DNA from: Amycolatopsis solani
GTDB lineage: Bacteria; Actinomycetota; Actinomycetes; Mycobacteriales; Pseudonocardiaceae
Direction: 5' to 3'
Length of the DNA stretch: 64,000 nt
NCBI RefSeq assembly: GCF_033441515.1
Contig: NZ_JAWQJT010000001.1
Location: 3,472,001 to 3,536,000, forward strand
The position numbers and the translations under genes were made by a program. The notes under the pieces were generated by a model that did not search any database, had not been told where the DNA came from, and worked only from the letters and a program-made list of their open reading frames with translations. The stretch's first letter is position 1. Each line of letters begins with the position of its first letter. This document shows positions 32,099 to 41,908 of this stretch, one piece after another.

Positions 32099-33793
32099 GT
32101 GGGTGGTCGGCAAGGTCGCGGCCCTGATCGGCACACGCTGGAGTCGAGCTTTTCGGCTGTCGTGGTCGTCCGGACACACACCGAGTTCGACCGGATGCGG
32201 GTGATCCTCGAGGCCCTCCACCCGGATCCACCCGACGTCAAGTTCGTCGTCGAGTCCGGGTCCGCGTTCGCCGACGGCCTGGGAGCATCGATCGTCGAGC
32301 ATGGCTACAAGCTGCTGAGCTGGGCAGAAGCGACGAGTACCCGGTTCGACGTGGTCTTGGCCGCGCACGCGACTCCGGCGCTCGACGAGTTCCGAGGGCC
32401 GGTTTTCTGCCTGCCGCACGGTGCCGGCTACAACCGCATCGTTCCCGAATCGACCGGCTCGGCCGACTTCGCGACGGGAACCGTCGACAGCCAATTGAAG
32501 GCCGACTCCGGGACGGTGATTCCGGCGGCACTCGGTTGCTCCCATCCCGAGCAGATCGAGCGCGTGGGAGAGAGCTGTCCGGATGCGGTCGACCGGGCTG
32601 TGGTCATCGGTGACCCGGTGTACGACCAGATCTGTGCGTCGAAGCGGCGGCGGCCCGAGTATCGGGACCGCTTCGGGGTGGGACCGGAGCAGAAGCTCGT
32701 GGTGGTCATCTCGACGTGGGGGAAGCACGGCACTGTGGGGTGCGAGGCGAACTTGCCGATGCGCCTGCTCGCCCAGTTGCCGGCGGACGAGTACCGGATT
32801 CTGTTGATCATGCACCCGAACATTTGGGCCGGTCGTTCGGTTGCGCAGATCCGGTCGGAGCTGCGCAACGAACTCGACGCAGGCCTGGTCGTGATTCCGC
32901 CTCGCACACCTTGGGCGGCGGGGTTGATCGCCGCCGACATCGTCCTCGGTGATCATTCGTCGCTTTCCATGTACGCGGCCGCCATCGGCTGCCGGTTCTT
33001 GCTGGCCGCCGACGGGCGGCCGGAGCTCGTCCCGGGTTCCCCGCTCGCCATGCTCTGTGCGGAGGCTACTCGTCTTGACGCCCGCGGTGACCTCCGGGCG
33101 CAGATCGAGGATCACCTGAAGGCGCCGCGACGACTTTCAGCGAAGGAGATCGCGGACACGATCTTCGCGTTACAGGGCGAATCTTGGGCCGAGACCCGCG
33201 CTGTTGCTCGGAAGCTCGCCGGACTCGAAGACTTTTCCGTTCCGCCGCGGATGACCGCGGTGAGCGATCCCGAGCCCGAGCCAGGTCGTCGGGTGACGTC
33301 CTGGCAAGTCTCGGTGACGATGGACAGTGATACGGGCACGGTGCACATCGAACGATATCCGCTGATCGCGCGTGAACAGTTCCCCGATTTGGACCCTCTT
33401 TCGCAGGTTTCCGACGACACCGAAGTCGACCAGCGGACTCGCGAGAACAGTGAATACCTCGTGCGGACCCAACCATGTGAGAAACCGGAGGGGGAAGAGT
33501 GGCTCGTCGAAGTGCTGAAGCCCACGGTGGGTGACGACGCTGGGCACCTGGTCCACTCCGAAGCGAGGAACATCGGCGTGGCCGCCTACCGTCATGCGGA
33601 TGGTTGCGTAGTGCAGTGGTGTGACGGCTTGCGTGTCGAAACCGACGCGGTCGACGCTTTCGCCGCGGCTGTCGTGTTGCACGAGATGTACATGAGCGGC
33701 GATACGCTGGAGTCGCCGGGACGCGTCGAGTACAGCTCACGGCCGGGGCTGCTTGAGGAGTTCTCGTACAGCGGCGCCACGAAGTGCTCCTGA
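32099..33793 (+). CDS. GT-B-like protein resembling CDP-glycerol glycerophosphotransferases
   Basis: 564 residues from GTG 32099 with a weak ribosome site. Residues about 15-390 look like two Rossmann halves of a GT-B or epimerase fold: VVVVRTHTEFDRM, VVIGDPVYDQI, LLIMHPNIWAG and IVLGDHSSLSMYAAAIG. The last two resemble the nucleotide-binding part of TagF-like enzymes. The C-terminal 170 residues are unrecognised. There is no membrane segment. Relatives in actinomycetes are usually unannotated. It probably handles a nucleotide-activated substrate, but this is an inference. Confidence 0.6.
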   Translation: MGGRQGRGPDRHTLESSFSAVVVVRTHTEFDRMRVILEALHPDPPDVKFVVESGSAFADGLGASIVEHGYKLLSWAEATSTRFDVVLAAHATPALDEFRGPVFCLPHGAGYNRIVPESTGSADFATGTVDSQLKADSGTVIPAALGCSHPEQIERVGESCPDAVDRAVVIGDPVYDQICASKRRRPEYRDRFGVGPEQKLVVVISTWGKHGTVGCEANLPMRLLAQLPADEYRILLIMHPNIWAGRSVAQIRSELRNELDAGLVVIPPRTPWAAGLIAADIVLGDHSSLSMYAAAIGCRFLLAADGRPELVPGSPLAMLCAEATRLDARGDLRAQIEDHLKAPRRLSAKEIADTIFALQGESWAETRAVARKLAGLEDFSVPPRMTAVSDPEPEPGRRVTSWQVSVTMDSDTGTVHIERYPLIAREQFPDLDPLSQVSDDTEVDQRTRENSEYLVRTQPCEKPEGEEWLVEVLKPTVGDDAGHLVHSEARNIGVAAYRHADGCVVQWCDGLRVETDAVDAFAAAVVLHEMYMSGDTLESPGRVEYSSRPGLLEEFSYSGATKCS

Positions 33794-33797
33794 CGGA

Positions 33798-35879
33798 TCA
33801 TGGCGACTCACCCTCAAGCAGGCTCCTCGCGACGTTGACCAATGGGCTACCGGTCGTTTCGTACAGTTCGACCAGTCGGCGAGCGGAGTCGAGCAACAAC
33901 GCCCGGTCGCCTTCCTGTCTGGCGATCCTCACAAGGATCTCCAGTGCTTGCGCTTCCTTGACCGGTAGTTTGCTTTGCCGGGTGGACCGCACTGCCGGAA
34001 CGAGGACCATGCGTGCGTCCTTGAAGCGACAGAGGTGTTCGTAGGCGCTTCCGAGAGCTATCCGGACCTTTGCTGCGCACATGTCGTCCTTGATGCGCTC
34101 GGCGTCGGTCATCGCTTCGGTCAGCGTCCGCAGTCCGTCGGCGGTCCGTCCTGCTCGGACCAGCATGTCGCCCAGCTGGTAGGTCTGAATGACGACACCG
34201 CGTTCGCTACCCAGCTGCACGTTCAGCTCGCGTGCCCGGCGCAGGCTTTCTTCCGACTCCGCGAACCGTTGCAAAGCGCCGAACAGCAGCCCGCGTGACT
34301 CGTGTACAACCGCGAGCGATCGGATGTCTTCATCGGCAACGGAGACTGCCGCAGTCAACTGTTCATCCGCCGACTGGAAGTCGCGAAGCTCGATGTACGC
34401 CCGTGCCAGTTGGTTCCGGATCCGTGCTTCGGCTGGGCCGTTCTCGCAGCGGTGTGCCGCCAGTGTGCCGAGCTGGTGCGTCTCGATCCAGTCCGAGTAC
34501 ACCTTCATGTTGTAGTAGTACGCCCACAGCGACTCGCACAACGACCACACTGTCGTGAAACTTTCCTGACGCCAGGCCTCGTGCACGGCCCCCAGCAGGT
34601 TTGCTTGCTCGCCCAGGAACCAGGCCATCGCCGATTGCTTGTCGAAAACCGGATCGGATGCGCGCGGTGTGTGACTCCCGAGCCGCCAGCGGCCATTGCC
34701 CATGACGGCCCGATCCGCCACTGCTGCGGCTGTTGCGTACCACTCCGCCATCCTCAGTCGCGCCGAATTGCGCGCATCGACGGATTCATCCTGCTCGGCC
34801 ATTGCTCGGGCGTGGATCCGAACCAGATCGTGGAACTGGTAGTAGTCGTCGCCCAACTCCTCCAGCAAGTTGGCTGTGAGGAGAGCGTCGAGCACCTCGT
34901 CCGCATCGGCCACGGTGATTCCGACTGTTGCAGAAGCGGCTTCGAGGGAGAAACGGTTGCTGGGATGGAGGCCCAGCAACCGGTACATCCGTTGTGCAGT
35001 CACGGGTAGTGTGCAATATGCGGCGTCGAACATCGATCGGACTCCGTCCTCGCCGTCGAAGGACAATCTGTCGAGCCGCTGCCGGTCTCCGGTCAGGTAG
35101 CGAACCAGCCGTGGTATGGACCACTGTTTGTGCACGGCCAGCTGCGCTCCGGCGATACACAGCGCGAGCGGGAAGCCGCCGCACAGCTCGGCGAGGTCGC
35201 TTACAGCATCCTGGTTTCGGGTGTGCGTCTCCGGGAGCATCCGAGTAATCAGGAGCTTGCTGTCGGATACGTTCAACGGTGCCACGTCGACGAATTCGGC
35301 GCCTTCTGTGATCAGCCCACCCAATCTCCGCCGGCTCGTCACCAGCACGACGCTGTCGGCGGACCCTGGGATCAGCGGCCTGACCTGTGCGGCCTGATCG
35401 GCGTTTTCCAGCACCACCAGGAGTCGTTGGGCGAGGGTGCGCGACCTGAAGAGGGCCGCGCGTTCGGGAAAGGATGAAGGCACATAGGCTTCGCCGACGC
35501 CGAGCGCCCTCAAGAAGCCGCCCAGGACTTCGGCCAGCTCAACGCCGCCAGGGCGTCGGTAGTCGGCGAGGTCGACGTACAGCTGCCCCTCTGTGAAGCG
35601 TTCGATGTGGCGATGAGCCCACTCCAGCACTGCGGCCGTCTTGCCGACGCCGCCCAATCCGCTCAGCACGATGACCCTGGCGCGACTATCCCTGGTGGTC
35701 CGGACCTTGTCCGAGATGACGGACAGCTCCGTCGACCGGTTCACGAAAGCATGAGGTCGTGGTGGTAGCTGGTTGGGGGTGCTGTCGAGCGTGCAAGACC
35801 GCGCCGGGCGCCGCTTGCCTCGCATGGTGCGAGAGTTGATAGGGACCATGGTGCCTGCCGGCTCCATCTCAGCGCTCAT
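33798..35879 (-). CDS. STAND-type NB-ARC ATPase with TPR repeats
   Basis: 693 residues; GGGGAG precedes ATG 35879. The NB-ARC domain (about 45-350) has Walker A GLGGVGKT, Walker B RLLVVLENAD and the GGFPLAL motif. A helical region and TPR-like repeats follow (ARIRNQLARAYIELRDFQSADEQL, ESEESLRRARELNVQLG). Unlike AfsR/SARP proteins it has no N-terminal DNA-binding domain, and no effector domain is recognisable in its first 45 residues. It would be a signal-responsive oligomerising ATPase. It is convergent with the GT-B-like gene, 4 nt apart. Confidence 0.85.
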   Translation of the reverse strand: MSAEMEPAGTMVPINSRTMRGKRRPARSCTLDSTPNQLPPRPHAFVNRSTELSVISDKVRTTRDSRARVIVLSGLGGVGKTAAVLEWAHRHIERFTEGQLYVDLADYRRPGGVELAEVLGGFLRALGVGEAYVPSSFPERAALFRSRTLAQRLLVVLENADQAAQVRPLIPGSADSVVLVTSRRRLGGLITEGAEFVDVAPLNVSDSKLLITRMLPETHTRNQDAVSDLAELCGGFPLALCIAGAQLAVHKQWSIPRLVRYLTGDRQRLDRLSFDGEDGVRSMFDAAYCTLPVTAQRMYRLLGLHPSNRFSLEAASATVGITVADADEVLDALLTANLLEELGDDYYQFHDLVRIHARAMAEQDESVDARNSARLRMAEWYATAAAVADRAVMGNGRWRLGSHTPRASDPVFDKQSAMAWFLGEQANLLGAVHEAWRQESFTTVWSLCESLWAYYYNMKVYSDWIETHQLGTLAAHRCENGPAEARIRNQLARAYIELRDFQSADEQLTAAVSVADEDIRSLAVVHESRGLLFGALQRFAESEESLRRARELNVQLGSERGVVIQTYQLGDMLVRAGRTADGLRTLTEAMTDAERIKDDMCAAKVRIALGSAYEHLCRFKDARMVLVPAVRSTRQSKLPVKEAQALEILVRIARQEGDRALLLDSARRLVELYETTGSPLVNVARSLLEGESP

Positions 35880-36614
35880 TCGCTCGCTCCCCGCCGAGTG
35901 ACTCCACGCTATGCCACGATTTGCAGCTTCTCACCATACCCTGCTCCGGAAGTCGCCCTCTAGGCTTGATCGAATTTGCAGCGACGGGACCGCCCCCTCC
36001 GGGCGAAGGATGTGAGCCAGGCAGCTTGTTTGTTCTGCGGATTTCCGGCTGGGGTTTGGTGTACGCGGCAAATCGCGGTGGTTTGTACTGTTCGCCATCG
36101 ATCACGCTGCGCGTCCGGTCAACTGGGGGAGTACCTCTACTGGTTTCACCCGCGGCACACGTCAGAGCGAGGGTTCGACGCATGGTGGTTGGTGAAGGCC
36201 TCACATTCCACGATCGGGTGCACGTGCATAAGCTTGAGCATGGTCCTGTGCATCGAACTGCTGAATGGCTCGCCCACCGGCGGCAGGGTTGCCTGAACTC
36301 GCTATCACGTCCAGGCTGCGGTTGGCCGGATATTGCCGATTTCAGCACTTCGAGCGACACCTTATCCGTCCGCCGATGTGAACAGCTGACCTATTGCGGT
36401 GGCGTCGGCGGGTGTACCTGATGGGGTGGTGTGCTCAGGGGGCATGTACTGCAGTCGCGGCAGCTGCTGCCGCTGCTACACCCGGCGAGCCGCGCGGTGT
36501 CGGCTTCACCAAGATGGCCTCACCCGCATCAGCCGCTGCCCGGCACGGTTACGCATTGCAACCACGGCGGCGACTTCGGCGAACGGGTAGTTGATCTGGC
36601 ACTTCACAGGCAAG
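35880..36614. other. Gene-poor, lower-GC stretch upstream of the STAND ATPase
   Basis: No open frame here has convincing codon usage or a recognised domain. The local composition is visibly richer in A and T than the rest of the window, as in the neighbouring 30.6-36 kb. The promoter of the STAND gene must lie at its left end. Open frames on both strands (for example 35921-36421 plus) look like chance or eroded coding sequence. Confidence 0.5.
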
Positions 36615-37658
36615 TCATTCGAAGAACTTGAGGCTGAACCCGGTGTCGGTGTTCGCGCCGGGGACGTTGGCCCGCCGGTACGTTGTCGAGCCCCACCAGC
36701 AGACCGTTCCCGTGTACCAGTACCGGTTGGCCCACGAATACGGCGTGCCCTTGGCGACGGCGTGGAACATCAGCGGGAACTTCGGCCCGGCGGGCGGGCT
36801 GGTCGCGATGTCGCCGTTCAGCAGGACGAAACTGTTGTGCCCGGGTCCGTTCACGGAGAGCGTCGGGTCCCAGCCGGCCATCATCGTGGTGCGGTTCGAG
36901 CCGAACAGGCAGCCGTTCGACTTGTACCAGTCCCACACGTACGTCGGGTCGCCGCCGGCGCGCAGGCGCAGTTCGGCGAGGCAGTACTGGTCGCTCCAGC
37001 TGCCGTTGGCCGAATAGACGATGTGCAGCTGCCCGTTGGGGTCCTTGATCGCTTCGGGTGCTTCGTTGATGTACGGGTTCCCGACGACCCGCTCCCAGCT
37101 TTCCCGCGGCTGCGAAATGACGTACCGCGCGCCGGTCGGCGTGGTCGGGCTGCTCATCCGGGCGATGTAGAGGTTCTGCTCGACGTTGGTGTCCCCGGCC
37201 CAGCCCGACCAGACGAACCAGCGTTGCCCGCCGAAGGTGAACAGGGTGCCGTCGATGGCCCACTTGCCGTCGGGCAGGGCGAGCTGGGTCTCTGCCGTGT
37301 AGCCGCTGTCGGCAGTGGCGGAGCTGATCACGTACATCCGGTGCGCCGCACCGGTTCCGGCGGAGAAGTAGACGTAGAACCGGCCGCCGTCGGTGACGAT
37401 CTCCGGGGCCCACACCTCGCCGAGACCGCGGCTGTCGGACCAGATCCGCTTGGCGGGTGCGCCCGCCAAGCCGTCGGTGGACGCGGCCTGCCGCACGACG
37501 ATCCCGCCACCGGACGACTGGACGGCGACGTACGTGGAGCCGATCCGGAGCACGCTGGGATCGGCCGCGCGCAACGTGGTCTGCCCGGCTTCGGCGGCCG
37601 GCGCGAATAGCGCGGCGAGGAGCGCGAAAACGATGGCGAGGCGGAGCTTCACGACCAC
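36615..37658 (-). CDS. Secreted GH43-like beta-propeller protein
   Basis: 347 residues, starting at GTG 37658 or GTG 37652. A signal peptide ends near Ala24 (AEAGQ). The mature part has the five-bladed GH43-type order: an early Asp in AADPSVL, WAIDGTLF in the middle and NEAPEAIKD as the likely acid. It should act on a plant or fungal polysaccharide such as an arabinan or galactan; a lectin-like role is also possible. A small secreted protein is encoded 11 nt upstream, so the two are co-transcribed. Confidence 0.7.
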   Translation of the reverse strand: MVVKLRLAIVFALLAALFAPAAEAGQTTLRAADPSVLRIGSTYVAVQSSGGGIVVRQAASTDGLAGAPAKRIWSDSRGLGEVWAPEIVTDGGRFYVYFSAGTGAAHRMYVISSATADSGYTAETQLALPDGKWAIDGTLFTFGGQRWFVWSGWAGDTNVEQNLYIARMSSPTTPTGARYVISQPRESWERVVGNPYINEAPEAIKDPNGQLHIVYSANGSWSDQYCLAELRLRAGGDPTYVWDWYKSNGCLFGSNRTTMMAGWDPTLSVNGPGHNSFVLLNGDIATSPPAGPKFPLMFHAVAKGTPYSWANRYWYTGTVCWWGSTTYRRANVPGANTDTGFSLKFFE

Positions 37659-37669
37659 ACCCCGCTCGG

Positions 37670-38080
37670 TCAGCAGTAGACGTTTCCGCAGACGGCGAGG
37701 ATGAACGCGGTGGCGGAAAGCGTTTCCGTGGCGCCGCCCTGGGTGAGCGTGACCGAGACGGTCACCTCGTCGTCACCGGTCAGCCCGTCGACCCGGCAAC
37801 CGGCGGTGGTGGTGCAGAGCCCGGGCGCGGTCTGGTACCCGGCGGGAACGTGCCAGGTGAAGGTCGTCCCGGCGGGCGCCCCGCCGACGGCGAACCCGGC
37901 CGAGTAGGGGCCGTGGTACTTCGCGCTGTTGCGGCAGTTCCCGTTGTAGGACCCGACGGGCCCGGGCGAGATCTGGCACCCGTAGGTTTCGCCCCCGAGC
38001 GCCGCGGCCGGCCCGGCGGTCAGCAGCCCCATCCCCGCCGTCAGCACGATCGTCGAAACCAGAGCCGGAACCTTGCGCAT
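37670..38080 (-). CDS. Small secreted Cys-containing protein of unknown function
   Basis: 136 residues with a GGAGGT ribosome site before ATG 38080. A Sec signal ends near Ala27. The mature domain of about 108 residues has six Cys, in GCQIS, NCRNS, LCTTTAGCRV and AVCGNVYC, and a strand-rich pattern such as TVSVTLTQGG that suggests an Ig-like fold with disulfides. No known family is recognised. It leads a two-gene unit with the GH43-like protein. Confidence 0.75.
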   Translation of the reverse strand: MRKVPALVSTIVLTAGMGLLTAGPAAALGGETYGCQISPGPVGSYNGNCRNSAKYHGPYSAGFAVGGAPAGTTFTWHVPAGYQTAPGLCTTTAGCRVDGLTGDDEVTVSVTLTQGGATETLSATAFILAVCGNVYC

Positions 38081-38362
38081 GGCACTACCTCCGTAACGGG
38101 GCGCTCCTTCGCTGCGACGATACCCAGCCCGCTCCGGCCGCAGGTAGCACCGGAAGAGTGCGGGGAATTCCGCCGCCACCCCCCTGGGCGAGCTGCCGAG
38201 CGGTGGCCACGCTGCTGGCGCCGCAGATCCCCGAGCTGCAGGAGTTGCGCTCCGCTCGCGGAGGCACTGGTGACTCCGGCGAAGGCCGCGTGCTCCACAG
38301 CGGAGGCGTTCGGCGGATGGCCGCGGGTTGCCCGAGGGGAGGGGCCGCGTGGCGGAGACCCG

Positions 38363-41300
38363 TTACCGGCCGGCGCCGTTCAGGTGGTGCAGGCCCAGGC
38401 GTGTCATACCGCGCGCGTGCCCGTTGCGCCGCGGCGGCAGTACGCAGGGGCGCGACTTCGGTGTGGGCGCGGCCCCGGCGATCTCCCATGCTCCGCAGAA
38501 CCCCCGCAAGAGTTCGCGTGCCCCGGACGAATTCGCGCCGAGGTAGCGGCGGACCCGGGCGAGGTTCTCGAAGGCGCCCAGCCCTCCTGCCAGCCCGGCG
38601 GCCATGCGGTCCTCGAGAAGCCGTCCGTCGAAGATGTCGAGCAGCACGGCGAGGTACTCGACCATCGCGACGACGTCGAGCCGAACACTGGCGAGACCCT
38701 CGGGCTCGGCCTTCTCCTGTCCGATATCGGCGATCTTCGCGGCGTAGTCGCGCAGCACCTGGCTGGTCAGCCGGCAGACCGGCCGCTCGTCGAGCACCGG
38801 GATGAGGGCCGCGCCGGCGCGGCGGTCGGGTGACCGGCTGACGCGGTCCATCGCGGCGCGGGTGGTGCGGTCGAGCTGGCGCTGCACGAGGTGCTGCGCC
38901 ACGACGGCCAGCTGATCCTCGGACGCGCAGTCGCCGGCGATCGTCTCCGCCGTTCTGGCCAGTTCCCGGGCGAGGCCGCCGGAGAACACGTACGCCAGCG
39001 CGGCGAACTGCTCGGGCAGGTCGCGGATGCGCATGTTGAGCAGCGACCTGGCCTGCTCGAACGAGAAGTAGTCGACCCGGACGATGGTGTCGAAGGCGCT
39101 GTCGAAGACGGTCCGCATGCCCATCGCCGCGAGCTCGAACTCCGCGAGCGCGTCTTCGGAGACCGACACCAGGAAGTAGCAGTTGCGGACGTTGAACACC
39201 GCCTTCAGCTCGTTCAGGAACCGTTGCGCGCCTTCACCGTCGCTGATCCGGTCCAGCTCGTCGATGCCGATGAGCACCTTGCAGTCGAGCTGCGCGACGA
39301 GTTTCGCGGTCTGGCCGAGGAAGTCGCGGAACCGCCCGACCAGTTCGGGGTGGTTGAGCGGCACGTCGTCCCGCCGGAGGGTGCCCTTCGTCTTGTACCC
39401 GACGCTCGTTCCCTTGACCGGCGCGAAGCCCAGCGAGAACTCACCCTCCTTGGTGCGGCTCTGCAGGAAGCGGAGCTTTTCCCGCTCTTCCCTGGCCTGG
39501 GCGGCCACGTCCGCAGGCCGGATGCCACTCTGCTCGGCAGGCGGGGAAGTCGTCAGCCGGAGCAGCCGTCGCGGTGCCGGCTCACCCGGCCGGTTCACGC
39601 CCTCCAAGGTGCGCACGTAGTTCTCGACCTCGTCGCACAGCTTGCCGAACAAGTGGATGAGGAAGTCCTTCGATTGGTAGCCGACCGGAGCGTCCACCTT
39701 GATCGTCAGGTCGTGCCGCACCCGCTGCGCCGATTCGACGTCACGCAGGAACTGCCCGGCGCACCACCGGTCCAGCAGAGTCGACTTGCCCACCCCACGG
39801 GGGCCGGCGAGCGCGAAACTCCCTTTGCTGCGCTGCCTGAGCAGCCGCCGCAAGTCGTCCGAAGCGGGGGTGTCGATCTCCACCGTCGCGTCCGAATACG
39901 TGCCGTCCAGGATGGGGAGGTACGTGCCGTAGACACGCTCGAGACTGGCCTTCGCCCCGATCGCCAAGGGCAGCAGCCCGTTGCCGTAAAGACTTCCCAG
40001 CCATTCGTCGAACTTGTCCTGCGGATCGAGCGCGCTCGGCTTCGCGAGCTGGTCGCGGAGCAGCGCACCACCCAGGACCGTACTGATGACGGCGCCCGCT
40101 ACGGCAATGCCGACCGCGGTTCCGGGACCGGCACCGAACCACCGGACGTTCAGCCAGATCGACGCGGTCAGCACCGCGGCACCACCGAAGATCGCCAGGG
40201 TGAGGCCGAGGTCGACGGGAAGCTTGTACCTCCGGTCGAAGGCCGCGATCGCGAAGAACAGGAACGGGAAGGCGGCCGTCAAGGCCAGCTGCGGGCCGGT
40301 GAACGGCTCGCCCTGTCCGGTGACCAGCCACACGACCGCGGCGAGTGCGAGAGTTCCGAGCACGAAAGCCGACTCGAACAGCGCGTGGCCGAGCAGGCGC
40401 AATGCGGCCCACTTCCGCGCGCGTTCCGATTGGCGGAGGAACCAGGCTCTGGCTTGCAGGTACGTCTGTTCCTCTTCGAACGCGCGTTGGAGCAGGGCTT
40501 TGCGGTCCCGCACGACCAGCGCTCGCAGCCGGTTCGCGACCGGCCGGGTCAGCCCGAGTTTCTCGCTCACTTCGTTCGTGAGCAGATCCAGCAACTGCCC
40601 CGGATCGTCCTTTTCGGTCTCCCACGGCCGGTCGATCTTCAGCTCGAGCGCGCGGGGCTCAGGCATCTGCGCGGGTTCCCGGAGCCACATCGCCGCCTCG
40701 GCCACGCGACAGTTACCGGGTAGCTCCTCGCGCAGCACCTCGACGATTTCCGCCGCCTCGGGGATCCGCCGCAGACTGATCAGGGCGCGGACCTTCGCGA
40801 TCCGGGCGCCGAGGTCACGCGGATCCAGCTCCAGCACCTGGTGATAAGTGTCGAGCCGGGCCCGCGGCAGTTCGCCGGCGGCCGCCATGATCTCGGCGCG
40901 GCTGCGGTACAGCTGCGGACTGGTCGATTCGTGGTCGATCGCCTTGTCCACCACTCCGAAGGCCTCGTCGAACTTGCCGTTGCCCAGGTGGATCAGGATC
41001 TTCCCGTTGATCACCCCGGGCAGGGCCGGACCGGCCTCTTCGGCTCGGACGAACTGCTCCAGCGCCTGGTCGCGCAAAGCCGAGTCGCCGGTCACGTCCG
41101 CCCGGTCCAGCAACGCCCAGCCGTGGAGTTCGAGGACCACAGCGGTCGGGCCGGGCTGCTGCCGCTTCACCAGATCTTCTGCCCTGGCGACCAATTTCGC
41201 GCTGCCGTAGTCGGTACGGCGGAGCAGCTCCAGCTGGAGCAGCTCCGCCTGCAGGTAGCCGGCATCGTCCTCGATGGCCAGCGAAACGTATTTTTCCGCC

Positions 41301-41806
41301 TCGGGCAGATCGTCCTCTTCCAGCTTGCACATCGCCATTTCCGCCAACGCCGGCGCCGCTGAACGCAACCTCGGCCGCGCGTTCTGCAAGATCTCTTCGG
41401 CTTTCCGGAGCTTTCCCGACATCCGGTACGCCGCCGCGAGGCCCGCCACGGCTTCGACCGACGATTCGTCCAGCCGCGCCGCGCTTTCGAAGGCGGTGAT
41501 CGCCGCTTCGTCGTGCCGCTCGGCGGATCCACAGTCGACGGAGAGGTAGGACGGGTCGTCCGGCTGCCCGAGTGCGACGAGGCCGCGCGCGAGCGCCACG
41601 TGGACGGAGCCGGTTCGATCATCGAGCTCCGCAAGCCGAGTACGCGCGTCGTCCCAGCGCCGAAGCAGCCACAATGCGCGAACACGTCCCGCCGACGCGC
41701 GGTCGTCAGTCGCGTCTTCTCCGAGTACTTCCTCGTACGCGGCCAATGCGGCGGCGCCGTCGAAGCGGCACAAGGCGGCATCGGCTTCGTCGATTCGGGT
41801 GCTCAT
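38363..41806 (-). CDS. TPR - transmembrane - P-loop NTPase (KAP-like) protein
   Basis: 1,147 residues; GGGAGG lies six bases before ATG 41806, better than the ATG at 41821. Residues 1-380 are TPR-like helices. About 475-590 hold four membrane helices (LFESAFVLGTLALAAVVWLV and following). A P-loop domain follows with Walker A GPRGVGKST near 668 and Walker B VLIGIDELDRI near 845, the Asp-Glu-Leu-Asp-Arg form of KAP and related STAND NTPases. The last 150 residues are helical. It appears to be a single gene. A membrane-associated sensing or defence role is possible but unproven. Confidence 0.75.
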   Translation of the reverse strand: MSTRIDEADAALCRFDGAAALAAYEEVLGEDATDDRASAGRVRALWLLRRWDDARTRLAELDDRTGSVHVALARGLVALGQPDDPSYLSVDCGSAERHDEAAITAFESAARLDESSVEAVAGLAAAYRMSGKLRKAEEILQNARPRLRSAAPALAEMAMCKLEEDDLPEAEKYVSLAIEDDAGYLQAELLQLELLRRTDYGSAKLVARAEDLVKRQQPGPTAVVLELHGWALLDRADVTGDSALRDQALEQFVRAEEAGPALPGVINGKILIHLGNGKFDEAFGVVDKAIDHESTSPQLYRSRAEIMAAAGELPRARLDTYHQVLELDPRDLGARIAKVRALISLRRIPEAAEIVEVLREELPGNCRVAEAAMWLREPAQMPEPRALELKIDRPWETEKDDPGQLLDLLTNEVSEKLGLTRPVANRLRALVVRDRKALLQRAFEEEQTYLQARAWFLRQSERARKWAALRLLGHALFESAFVLGTLALAAVVWLVTGQGEPFTGPQLALTAAFPFLFFAIAAFDRRYKLPVDLGLTLAIFGGAAVLTASIWLNVRWFGAGPGTAVGIAVAGAVISTVLGGALLRDQLAKPSALDPQDKFDEWLGSLYGNGLLPLAIGAKASLERVYGTYLPILDGTYSDATVEIDTPASDDLRRLLRQRSKGSFALAGPRGVGKSTLLDRWCAGQFLRDVESAQRVRHDLTIKVDAPVGYQSKDFLIHLFGKLCDEVENYVRTLEGVNRPGEPAPRRLLRLTTSPPAEQSGIRPADVAAQAREEREKLRFLQSRTKEGEFSLGFAPVKGTSVGYKTKGTLRRDDVPLNHPELVGRFRDFLGQTAKLVAQLDCKVLIGIDELDRISDGEGAQRFLNELKAVFNVRNCYFLVSVSEDALAEFELAAMGMRTVFDSAFDTIVRVDYFSFEQARSLLNMRIRDLPEQFAALAYVFSGGLARELARTAETIAGDCASEDQLAVVAQHLVQRQLDRTTRAAMDRVSRSPDRRAGAALIPVLDERPVCRLTSQVLRDYAAKIADIGQEKAEPEGLASVRLDVVAMVEYLAVLLDIFDGRLLEDRMAAGLAGGLGAFENLARVRRYLGANSSGARELLRGFCGAWEIAGAAPTPKSRPCVLPPRRNGHARGMTRLGLHHLNGAGR

Positions 41807-41908
41807 CGCGCACCTCCCCACTCGCCCAAGAAGTAGGGCGGCGCCGAGGTGCCGTTACGCAATCACCCGCAGAGGTGACCTGATCGTGCCGTTCCTTTGG
41901 CATTGGTG

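Noticed and set aside
35921-36421. Plus-strand open frame of 166 codons in the low-GC stretch
   Set aside because: No domain, no clear ribosome site and unconvincing codon bias; competing frames exist on both strands. I left it as gene-poor DNA.
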